Source: Ilumatobacter coccineus YM16-304 (GTDB lineage Bacteria; Actinomycetota; Acidimicrobiia; Acidimicrobiales; Ilumatobacteraceae). Taken from it: a stretch of 64,000 bases of DNA. This document shows positions 1-6,546 of this stretch, piece by piece. The first letter of the stretch is position 1; the number at the start of each line of letters is the position of its first letter. The stretch spans positions 1,736,001 to 1,800,000 of the forward strand of contig NC_020520.1 of the NCBI RefSeq assembly GCF_000348785.1, written 5' to 3'. The notes beneath the pieces are model-generated. The model saw nothing but the letters and a program-made list of their open reading frames with translations, had not been told where the DNA came from and did not search any database. Made by a program: the position numbers and the translations under genes.

Positions 1-508
1 ACGCGTGGTGGATGCGCACGTAGGCCCGACTGAGTGCCACGATCGACCCGGCGCCGTACCAGGCGGTGCTGAGCAGGGGGCCGTCGCGGTCGCTCATGAC
101 CGTGGAGGCGAAGGCGGCTGCGCTCGCATGGCCCGACGGGAACGACGAGGTGACGGGCGCGCGAACCTGGAGGCGCTCGTCGCCCGACGTGGTCGGCCGT
201 GTGCGTTTGAACAGGCGTTTGAGGCCCTGATTGACGATGAGGCTCTCGAGCCCGATGCCGATCGCGAGCGCCACCACACGGCGCGGTTCACGCCGGATCG
301 TCCCGCGCGTGAGGCTGATCGCGTGCCAGACGAGGCTGAACTCGGCGACGTGGCTCGCCGTGGTGAACACCTTGTCGGCGACCGGGTTGCCGCGGACGCG
401 TTCGAGGAGTTCGTCGGCAGCCTGGTCGAAGCGCTCGACGGCCGGGCCCAACGCATTGCGGCCTGGCGGATGCTCGGGAAGTGGACTGGTGTCGTCGATG
501 GTCGTCAT
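1..508 (-). CDS. PAP2-family lipid phosphatase (3' part cut by window edge)
   Basis: I read this frame directly from the minus strand. It starts at an ATG at 508 and runs off the window, so the C-terminus is missing. About 169 residues are visible. They hold the three signature stretches of the PAP2 acid phosphatase superfamily: KRTRP near residue 100, SFPSGHAS near 124 with the catalytic His, and SRAYVRIHH at the edge. Members dephosphorylate phosphatidic acid, undecaprenyl pyrophosphate or similar lipid phosphates at the membrane. The substrate cannot be told from the sequence. The start lies 4 bases after the stop of the nuclease gene, so the two are probably co-transcribed. Confidence 0.85.
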   Translation of the reverse strand, partial: MTTIDDTSPLPEHPPGRNALGPAVERFDQAADELLERVRGNPVADKVFTTASHVAEFSLVWHAISLTRGTIRREPRRVVALAIGIGLESLIVNQGLKRLFKRTRPTTSGDERLQVRAPVTSSFPSGHASAAAFASTVMSDRDGPLLSTAWYGAGSIVALSRAYVRIHHA

Positions 509-512
509 GGAG

Positions 513-1403
513 TCAGCTCGCCGTCGACGCGCCGAGTTCGACGGGCACCGGGGTCATCAGCGCTTCGTAGCGCTCGACCGCTTCGGTGGCGGCGAGGTCG
601 GGGTCGCCGTCGAACGCCGGGCACCACTGCTGGAACCGACACCAGTCGCACAGGCGGCTCTTGTTCGGCCGGAAGTCGCCGGTGGTGCACGCACGCTCGA
701 CGGCCTTCCACACGGCAGCGGTGCGCGTGTCGATGAACTTGACCGACTGCGCGGTCGGGGTGGTCTCGATCGTTTCGCCGCTCGACAGGTACATGAGGCG
801 GATCTTCGACGGCCGTTTGCCGAGCACGGCTTCACACAGGAACGAGTAGAAGTGCACGCCCGACAGGCTCTTCTGCTCGAAGTTGCCGGAGGGAGCGCGG
901 CCCGTCTTGTAGTCGGTGACCACCAATTCGCCGTCGTCGTCGAGTTCGAGCCGGTCGATGATGCCGCGCAGCTCCAGCGAGCCGACCTTGGCGGCCAGGC
1001 GGATCTCGAGCCCGATCGCGTCGATCTGGCGCGGGTCTTCCATGTCGAAATACCGCTCGATCAGCTTGTTGCAGTCGTGCTCGAACTTGGTGGCGCCTGC
1101 CTCGTCGAGTTGCAGCCCGACGTAGTCGGGGTCGGTGGCGTAGTCGGCCAACGCTTCGCTCAGCTTGGTGGCCAACATGTCGGGCGTGCGCTGCTCGTTG
1201 GGGAGTTCGAACAGCTTCTCGAGCGCGAGGTGCACCACCGAACCCTTGGTGGTGGCCACGCCGGGCGGCTCGGGAAGGCGTTGCACCGACGAGAAGCGGA
1301 ACTGCATCGGACACGACGTGAACGACGACACCCGCGACGGCGACAGGGAACTCGGCACCGGCCACACGGGCTCGACAACCGTTTGATCCACCGTGTCAGT
1401 CAT
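513..1403 (-). CDS. RecB/Cas4-like PD-(D/E)XK nuclease with Fe-S cysteines
   Basis: The 296-residue protein is a stand-alone RecB-family nuclease domain (PDDEXK_1 type). Counted from the ATG at 1403, active-site motifs are IID (D150), then VVTDYKTG with D164 and K166. Cysteines C31 (in SSCPMQFRF), C252, C255 and C261 (CDWCRFQQWC) match the split four-Cys pattern that binds a 4Fe-4S cluster in Cas4 and AddB. No helicase domain is present. A GTG at 1412 would add three residues, but the ATG is the simpler choice. The protein probably acts as a 5' or single-strand exonuclease in repair. No cas genes lie nearby, so a CRISPR role has no support. Confidence 0.85.
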   Translation of the reverse strand: MTDTVDQTVVEPVWPVPSSLSPSRVSSFTSCPMQFRFSSVQRLPEPPGVATTKGSVVHLALEKLFELPNEQRTPDMLATKLSEALADYATDPDYVGLQLDEAGATKFEHDCNKLIERYFDMEDPRQIDAIGLEIRLAAKVGSLELRGIIDRLELDDDGELVVTDYKTGRAPSGNFEQKSLSGVHFYSFLCEAVLGKRPSKIRLMYLSSGETIETTPTAQSVKFIDTRTAAVWKAVERACTTGDFRPNKSRLCDWCRFQQWCPAFDGDPDLAATEAVERYEALMTPVPVELGASTAS

Positions 1404-1453
1404 GCCCGACACTGTACGGACACCGTGTCACAACGTTCACGATCTCGGCAGCG

Positions 1454-2278
1454 TCAGAGCGTCGACGACAGGTCGGCGATGAGATCGGCCGCGCCCTGCG
1501 GATCGACGAACGGGCCGAAGTGCGTGGAGTCGGGCTGATGGATGAACAAGCTGTTGGGCAACCGCTCGGCGATGGGGCCGGCGACCGCAGCGGGGCCCTG
1601 GCCATCGCCGCCACCGACCACCACGACCCGCGTCTCGATCTGGGGGAGTGCATCCCACGTGCGATGCGATGCGCCGTTCTCGAAGGTCGTCGCCTCGTGC
1701 TCGGGGTCGCACTTGAGTCGCACCCCTTCCGGTGCCGGGCGAAACCCGTGGGCGACGTAGAGGCGCAGCATGTCGGGGTCGACGAAGCTGAACGGCGGCT
1801 TCGACGCGTAGTTGTCGACCGCGTCTTCGAAGGAGTCGAACGACGGACGGCGACGGCGCGCTCCGTCGATGAGCGACGGTGCGTCGCTGGGCCGATCGGC
1901 CGGCTCGGGTTCCGGGAACACGATCGGCTCGAAGCCGATGATCAGGTCGAACAGGTCGGGTTCGCGCAGCGCAGCCATCAGCAGGCCGGTCGCACCCATC
2001 GAGTGTCCGAAGCCGATCAGGCCGCCATCGGGAGCGATCGCACGTGCGGCGGCCACCGCGTCGTCGCCGTATCGCTCCCAGTCGCCGTCCCACTCGGCAT
2101 TCGACGCCGTGTCACCGTGGCCTCGATAGTCGAGTGCGTACGACGTGAACCGGTCGTCGAGGCGGTCGGCGATCGGGAGATAGCAGTAGCCGTGGAACCC
2201 GGTCGCGTGGGAGAACAACAGCGGTCGGCCGTTGCCTCCGAACTCGTGGATCGCAACGCTCACATGGTCTGACGACAT
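1454..2278 (-). CDS. alpha/beta hydrolase
   Basis: This 274-residue protein has the alpha/beta-hydrolase fold. An oxyanion stretch reads LLFSHATGFHG near residue 20, and the nucleophile elbow GFGHSMGA (Ser at about residue 94) follows a YALDYRGHGD strand. A late STHFGPF supplies the catalytic His near the C-terminus. Family members hydrolyse esters, lactones or amides; the substrate is unknown. The frame stays open far upstream, but homology begins at MSSDHVS, so the ATG at 2278 was chosen. The gene reads the same way as the genes on both sides, with larger gaps, so an operon is uncertain. Confidence 0.85.
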   Translation of the reverse strand: MSSDHVSVAIHEFGGNGRPLLFSHATGFHGYCYLPIADRLDDRFTSYALDYRGHGDTASNAEWDGDWERYGDDAVAAARAIAPDGGLIGFGHSMGATGLLMAALREPDLFDLIIGFEPIVFPEPEPADRPSDAPSLIDGARRRRPSFDSFEDAVDNYASKPPFSFVDPDMLRLYVAHGFRPAPEGVRLKCDPEHEATTFENGASHRTWDALPQIETRVVVVGGGDGQGPAAVAGPIAERLPNSLFIHQPDSTHFGPFVDPQGAADLIADLSSTL

Positions 2279-2367
2279 CGCACGCACGGCAACATCATCG
2301 CCGCGACGACCCGCCCGGCCCAATCCGGAGCGAACTCCGCTCGCCGCCTCGCTCGTCGTGATGATCG

Positions 2368-2640
2368 TCAGTCCTTGTCGCGACGCGCTCGGCGCCACCA
2401 CATCAGGATCGCCCGGTCGAGGAGCACGCCGAGCAGAATCGCGAACGCGATCGCCGTCCACACGCGGAACGTGCCGTCGAAGAACAGGAACTGGATCTGT
2501 GCCTCTTCGCGGTTCTGCAGGATGAACACCCCGGCGATGATCGCGATGACCGCCACGAGGATCAGGAACACCGACGGACCGTTGCGTCCTTCGGGCCCCG
2601 GCTGCTCGTCGTAGCGCTCGGCCTCGTCGTTTCTCGCCAT
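2368..2640 (-). CDS. LapA-domain (DUF1049) small membrane protein
   Basis: This 90-residue protein has a charged N-terminus and two predicted membrane helices, about residues 23-41 and 62-80. The sequence after the first helix (FILQNREEAQIQFLFF) is the hallmark of the lipopolysaccharide assembly protein A domain. In actinobacteria, which lack LPS, the role of these proteins is unknown and likely envelope-related. It ends in a basic tail (WWRRARRDKD), which suggests a cytoplasmic C-terminus. It lies between the hydrolase and acyl-CoA dehydrogenase genes on the same strand. Confidence 0.8.
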   Translation of the reverse strand: MARNDEAERYDEQPGPEGRNGPSVFLILVAVIAIIAGVFILQNREEAQIQFLFFDGTFRVWTAIAFAILLGVLLDRAILMWWRRARRDKD

Positions 2641-2703
2641 GTCGGTGCTCCTTCTCGATCCTGAAACTGATCCTGATGTCGATCCTGATGGGGATCGCTG
2701 TGA

Positions 2704-3831
2704 CTACTGGGGGCGTGGTTCTCGGGGGAGACCGAGGAGCCGTTCGCCGATGATGTTGCGTTGAACCTGGCTGCTTCCGCCCGCAATTCTGCCGCCGGGA
2801 GCAGACAGCATGCCAGAAACTTCGGGGCCTTCGAGCATGCCGTCGGCGCCGGCGAAATCGCCGCGCAGCATGGCCACGTCGAACATCATCTCGGTGATGC
2901 CGAGCTTCATCAGCGACGCCGCCGTCGAGGCCACCGGACCCTGGCGCTGAGCCATCGCCTTGTAGGAGTTGCCGCGGCTCAGCAGCTCGGTGAGTTGCTG
3001 GCGCTCGATGGCGCCGAGGTCGCGACCTTCGGCGATGCGAGCGGCCTGATCGAGCCGCCGTTCGAGCGAGATCACCGACGTGCCGATGTGTCCGCGTTCG
3101 CTGGTGAGGACGGCCATCCCGACGCCCCAACCGCCGTGGAGTGGGCCGAGCAGGTGATCGGTGGGGAGTTCGACGTCGGTGAAGAACACCTCGTCGAACT
3201 CGGCCTCGCCCGTCATTTGTTCGAGCGGTCGGACTTCGACACCCGGCAGGTCCATCGGGAACACGAAGAACGAGATGCCGTCGTGCTTCTTCGCCTCGTC
3301 GAGTGAGCGCGTGCGGGCCATCAGGATGCCCCAGTTGCTGTAGCGCCCGCCCGAACACCACACCTTTTGCCCGTTGATGATGTAGCGGTCGCCGTCGAGT
3401 TCTGCCTTCGTCGAGAGCGAGGCGAGGTCGGAGCCAGCGCCGGGTTCGGAGAACAGCTGGCACCAGACGTGGTCGGCGTCGAGGGTGGCGCGCAGATGTC
3501 GGGCCTGCTGTTCAGGGGTGCCGTAGCGGAGCAGCGCCCCGCCGGCGAGGACGAGCCCGACCATGTTGAGCACCGGTGGCACGCCGGCCTTCGCGCATTC
3601 GAGCAGCCACACGCCGTTGTGCTCGACGCTCAGCCCGCGGCCGCCGAACTCGGTCGGCCAGTGGATACCGGCATACCCGGCGTCGCGGATGGTGCGCTGC
3701 CAGGCGATGCCCTGCTCGATCTGATCGGGCGGGCAGATGGCGCCGTAGTCGCGTGGCGCCGCGTCGGCGTGGTCGGCCAGCCATGCGGCGACCTCCTGCT
3801 GGAAGGCCTCGACCGAGATCGTGTCGCTCAT
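2704..3831 (-). CDS. acyl-CoA dehydrogenase (FadE-like)
   Basis: The 375-residue protein is a full-length acyl-CoA dehydrogenase, an FAD enzyme that introduces the alpha-beta double bond in acyl-CoA thioesters. Visible landmarks are HWPTEFGGRG early, QLFSEPGAGSDLA in the middle (flavin and substrate binding), KVWCSGGRYSNW, and a C-terminal GGSSQVQRNIIGERLLGLPR. These are typical of the actinobacterial FadE group used on fatty acids and sterol side chains. The start overlaps no other gene. It is divergent from the hydrolase at 3984, and a 13-base tandem repeat lies between them that could serve as a shared operator. Confidence 0.9.
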   Translation of the reverse strand: MSDTISVEAFQQEVAAWLADHADAAPRDYGAICPPDQIEQGIAWQRTIRDAGYAGIHWPTEFGGRGLSVEHNGVWLLECAKAGVPPVLNMVGLVLAGGALLRYGTPEQQARHLRATLDADHVWCQLFSEPGAGSDLASLSTKAELDGDRYIINGQKVWCSGGRYSNWGILMARTRSLDEAKKHDGISFFVFPMDLPGVEVRPLEQMTGEAEFDEVFFTDVELPTDHLLGPLHGGWGVGMAVLTSERGHIGTSVISLERRLDQAARIAEGRDLGAIERQQLTELLSRGNSYKAMAQRQGPVASTAASLMKLGITEMMFDVAMLRGDFAGADGMLEGPEVSGMLSAPGGRIAGGSSQVQRNIIGERLLGLPREPRPQ

Positions 3832-3909
3832 CGGGCCAGTGTTGCGCTTCGGTCGTGCGCGTCGCGAACCGGATGCATCGGGTGGTCACGGCACACACGC
3901 GCCACGGGG

Positions 3910-3935
3910 TTCGTACACTCACTTCGTACACTCAC
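3910..3935. promoter_or_regulatory. 13-bp tandem direct repeat in a divergent promoter region
   Basis: TTCGTACACTCAC occurs twice, head to tail and without mismatch, between the divergent acyl-CoA dehydrogenase (start 3831) and hydrolase (start 3984). Position and spacing fit a regulator binding site, with the second copy 48 bases before the hydrolase ATG. The regulator is unknown. Confidence 0.4.
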
Positions 3936-3983
3936 AAGGTCCGAACGCTCCCCGAATCCGAGAAAGCCGAGTCGACGACCGCT

Positions 3984-4709
3984 ATGCCCGCAACACCGTT
4001 GACGCCCGCCGACCTCGACCGCATTCCGGCGCCGACGGGCCCGCCGAACCGAGCCGGACTCATCGGTGAGGTCAGCACCGTGCTCCAGCCGGGTCGCCTG
4101 TTGCTCAAGTCGCCTCGGCTGCGATCGGCACCGCGGGGAGACGGCCGCATCGCGCTGTTCCTGCCCGGTTGGAAGGCGCCCGACGTGTCGACGCTGCCGA
4201 TCCGCGGCTATCTCGGTCGGCTCGGACACGATGCTCGGAGCTGGGGCCTCGGCGTCAACCAGGGTGATGTCGAAGCGAAGCGTGACGAGATGATCGGCAT
4301 CGTCGAGCGCCTGGCCGAGTCGTCGGGGCGCCCGGTCAACCTCGTCGGGTGGAGCCTCGGCGGCGTGGTCTCACGTGAGATCGCCCGCAACACGCCCGAC
4401 GCCGTGCATCGAGTCGTCACGTATGGCACGCCGGTCGTGGGCGGACCGACCCACACGGCAGGAGCGTCGACCTACGCCGAATCGGAGTTGGCTCGGATTC
4501 GCGCGTTGCAGGAGCACCTCGATGCCACCGATCCGATCGCCACGCCGATCACCGCCATCTTCACGCGCAACGACTCCGCCGTCGACTGGCGGGCGTGCAT
4601 CGACCGCAGTTCGACCGCCGTGACGATGATCGAGGTCGGCTCGACGCACGTCGGGCTCGGCATCGACCCCGACGTCTGGCTCGTCGTCGCCAACGCGCTC
4701 GCCGAGTAA
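3984..4709 (+). CDS. alpha/beta hydrolase, lipase/PGAP1-like
   Basis: The 241-residue protein has an alpha/beta-hydrolase core. IALFLPGWKAPD forms the oxyanion strand, NLVGWSLGGVVSREIA is the nucleophile elbow (GWSLGG), VTYGTPVVGG follows, then an Asp-containing FTRNDSAVDW strand and a late STHVGLG His. This arrangement resembles esterase/lipase and PGAP1-like proteins. No signal peptide is visible, so it is probably cytoplasmic. The ATG at 3984 opens the homologous region; the frame upstream is open but not protein-like. A perfect palindrome starts 4 bases after the stop. Confidence 0.8.
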   Translation: MPATPLTPADLDRIPAPTGPPNRAGLIGEVSTVLQPGRLLLKSPRLRSAPRGDGRIALFLPGWKAPDVSTLPIRGYLGRLGHDARSWGLGVNQGDVEAKRDEMIGIVERLAESSGRPVNLVGWSLGGVVSREIARNTPDAVHRVVTYGTPVVGGPTHTAGASTYAESELARIRALQEHLDATDPIATPITAIFTRNDSAVDWRACIDRSSTAVTMIEVGSTHVGLGIDPDVWLVVANALAE

Positions 4710-4712
4710 TCG

Positions 4713-4751
4713 AACCTGGTTATTTCCATCCCGGATGGAAATAACCAGGTT
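4713..4751. repeat. palindrome family A, copy 1 (bidirectional terminator or REP-like)
   Basis: This is a perfect 39-base palindrome with 19-base arms (AACCTGGTTATTTCCATCC and its complement) around a single C. It sits between convergent genes ending at 4709 and 4843. Near-identical copies lie at 26608 and 34313. The arms hold A/T runs but there is no classical T-tract, so it may be a bidirectional terminator, a REP-type element, or both. Confidence 0.85.
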
Positions 4752-4842
4752 GCGGGCGAGGGCCGAAAACGACGAACGGTGAGCCCGCCGCGCCGAGATC
4801 AGCGCGGAGGACTCACCGTGTCGAGCGGTGGCGTTCGGTTGG

Positions 4843-5736
4843 TTACGAGAGTGCCTTGAGGAACATCGCCGTTTCCTGAGCGAGTGCCGCGGGAACCTCG
4901 TAGTCGGTCTGATCGGTGACCGTGTCCCAGTTGTCGCGCAGGCTCTCGGGGGTGAGGGCGTCGGACGTGTAGCCCTGGCACTCGGCGATGAACACTTCGG
5001 CCACACGACCGCCGCCGACCGAGTACACCCGGCCGGTCGATTCGCACGACTCGTGCGCGAGGTAGGTGACGAGCGGCGACACGAGCTCGGGCTGCAGCTT
5101 CTCGCCGAGCGGGCCGAGGAGGTCTTCGGTCATGCGGGTGAAGGCCAGCGGGGCGATCGCGTTGGCCCGCACGTTGTACTTGGCGCCTTCGACGGCGAGC
5201 ACGTTGGTGAAGCCGACGAGGCCCATCTTGGCGGCGCCGTAGTTGGCCTGACCGAAGTTGCCGAAGATGCCGGCGGCCGACGAGGTCGACACGATGCGGC
5301 CGTAGCTCTTCTCACGCATGATCTTCCAGGCCGGGCCGGTGACGTTGAACGCGCCGCGCAGGTGCACGTCGAGGACCGGGTCGACGAGGTCGGGCGTCAT
5401 GTTGTGGAACGACTTGTCACGCAGGATGCCGGCGTTGTTGACGACGATGTCGACCGTGCCGAACGCGTCGACAGCGGTCTGCACGATGCTCTCGCCGCCT
5501 TCGGCGGTGGCCACCGAGTCGGTGTTCGCGACGGCGTCGCCGCCTGCGGCCTTGATCTCGTCGACGACGAGCTGGGCGGCACCCTTGTCGGAACCCGAAC
5601 CGTCGACGGCGCCGCCGAGGTCGTTCACGACGATGAGCGCACCGCGTGCCGCCATCATCAGCGCATGCTGCCTGCCGAGACCGCCACCTGCACCGGTGAT
5701 GATCGCTACCTTGCCGTCAAATCCGAGATCACTCAT
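4843..5736 (-). CDS. short-chain dehydrogenase, 3-hydroxyacyl-CoA dehydrogenase type
   Basis: The 297-residue SDR opens with the Rossmann motif TGAGGGLGRQHA, followed by VVNDLGGAVDGSG, NNAGILRDKSFHNM, a TSSAAG Ser and a YGAAK Tyr/Lys catalytic pair. The DLGGAVDGSG stretch is typical of the dehydrogenase part of multifunctional beta-oxidation enzymes (HSD17B4-like). It probably oxidises 3-hydroxyacyl-CoA with NAD. The ATG at 5736 was chosen because TGAGGG should lie about 15 residues from the start. A related SDR lies at 40091, next to a MaoC hydratase. Confidence 0.87.
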   Translation of the reverse strand: MSDLGFDGKVAIITGAGGGLGRQHALMMAARGALIVVNDLGGAVDGSGSDKGAAQLVVDEIKAAGGDAVANTDSVATAEGGESIVQTAVDAFGTVDIVVNNAGILRDKSFHNMTPDLVDPVLDVHLRGAFNVTGPAWKIMREKSYGRIVSTSSAAGIFGNFGQANYGAAKMGLVGFTNVLAVEGAKYNVRANAIAPLAFTRMTEDLLGPLGEKLQPELVSPLVTYLAHESCESTGRVYSVGGGRVAEVFIAECQGYTSDALTPESLRDNWDTVTDQTDYEVPAALAQETAMFLKALS

Positions 5737-5948
5737 AAGGCCTTGAAAGCTACCGGCGGGCCATCCGCGACCAGAAATCAGGACGGGTGGTGCAGGTGTC
5801 ACACGTCATCGCTCGGTCTCGACCGGCGGTTCGAACCGTCGCGACCCGTGGCGCGGACCGTCGAACGAGTGAGGGTCGGCGGGTGACACTTGTCGGGCGA
5901 CGACGATGATTCACGCGTGGGTCACGCCGACGTGGTTGATTGTGTGTC

Positions 5949-6497
5949 ATGAACGCAACACGAATCGCTCGAAGCGTGGCCCTCGCCGGTGTCGGGGCAC
6001 TCGCACTCGCCGCATGTGGCGGCGATGCCACCGAGACCGCCGAAGCTCTCATCGAATCCGAGATCGCCGAACAGGTCGGCCTGGGTGACCTCGACGCGAC
6101 GTGTGACGACCCGCCGAACAACGACGTCGGCACCACCTACGACTGCACGGCGACCACCGCCGACGGCCAGACGCTCACGTTCCTCACGCGCTTCACCGCG
6201 GAGGACGAGATCTTCGTGCAGCCGAGCAACGTGCTCGTCGCGTCCGAGATCCCGGTGATCGAGGCCGAAGCGGCGCGCGTGCTCGGGCCGGAGATCGGTG
6301 TCGAGATCGACCCGGAGACGATCGAGTGCCCCACGGCCGATGCGATCGTGCTTCCCGAGGACGGAACCATCGACTGCACCATCGTGCGTCCCGACGACGG
6401 AGCGGTCTTCCCGCTGACCATCACGCTCGAGAACTTCGACTTCGACTCCGGGTTCCAGAACCTGTTCGTCCAGGTCGGCGAGGAGCCCATCGGCTGA
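5949..6497 (+). CDS. lipoprotein with DUF4333-like domains
   Basis: The 182-residue protein has a lipoprotein signal: basic MNATRIARS, a hydrophobic core, then the lipobox LAAC with the lipidated Cys at residue 23. The mature part resembles tandem DUF4333-type modules, with Cys pairs about residues 57/68 and 126/140 and a repeated pattern of Cys, about 10 residues, DCT. Such proteins are anchored outside the actinobacterial membrane and their function is unknown. A 16-base tandem repeat covers its stop codon. It is convergent with the GH65 gene, with a 49-base gap. Confidence 0.7.
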   Translation: MNATRIARSVALAGVGALALAACGGDATETAEALIESEIAEQVGLGDLDATCDDPPNNDVGTTYDCTATTADGQTLTFLTRFTAEDEIFVQPSNVLVASEIPVIEAEAARVLGPEIGVEIDPETIECPTADAIVLPEDGTIDCTIVRPDDGAVFPLTITLENFDFDSGFQNLFVQVGEEPIG

Positions 6498-6529
6498 CGA
6501 ACTACTCGGCTGACGAACTACTCGGCTGA
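6491..6529. repeat. 16-bp tandem repeat across a stop codon
   Basis: CGGCTGACGAACTACT is present twice exactly (6491-6506 and 6507-6522), followed by CGGCTGA. The TGA at 6495-6497 ends the DUF4333 lipoprotein gene, and the same TGA recurs in later units. Slippage expansion at the gene end is likely. Confidence 0.8.
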
Positions 6530-6546
6530 GATCGGCCGGGTCGTCG

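Noticed and set aside
1454-3463. A 669-residue reading of the hydrolase gene
   Set aside because: The hydrolase domain begins at 2278; the rest is a shadow of the LapA and acyl-CoA dehydrogenase genes.
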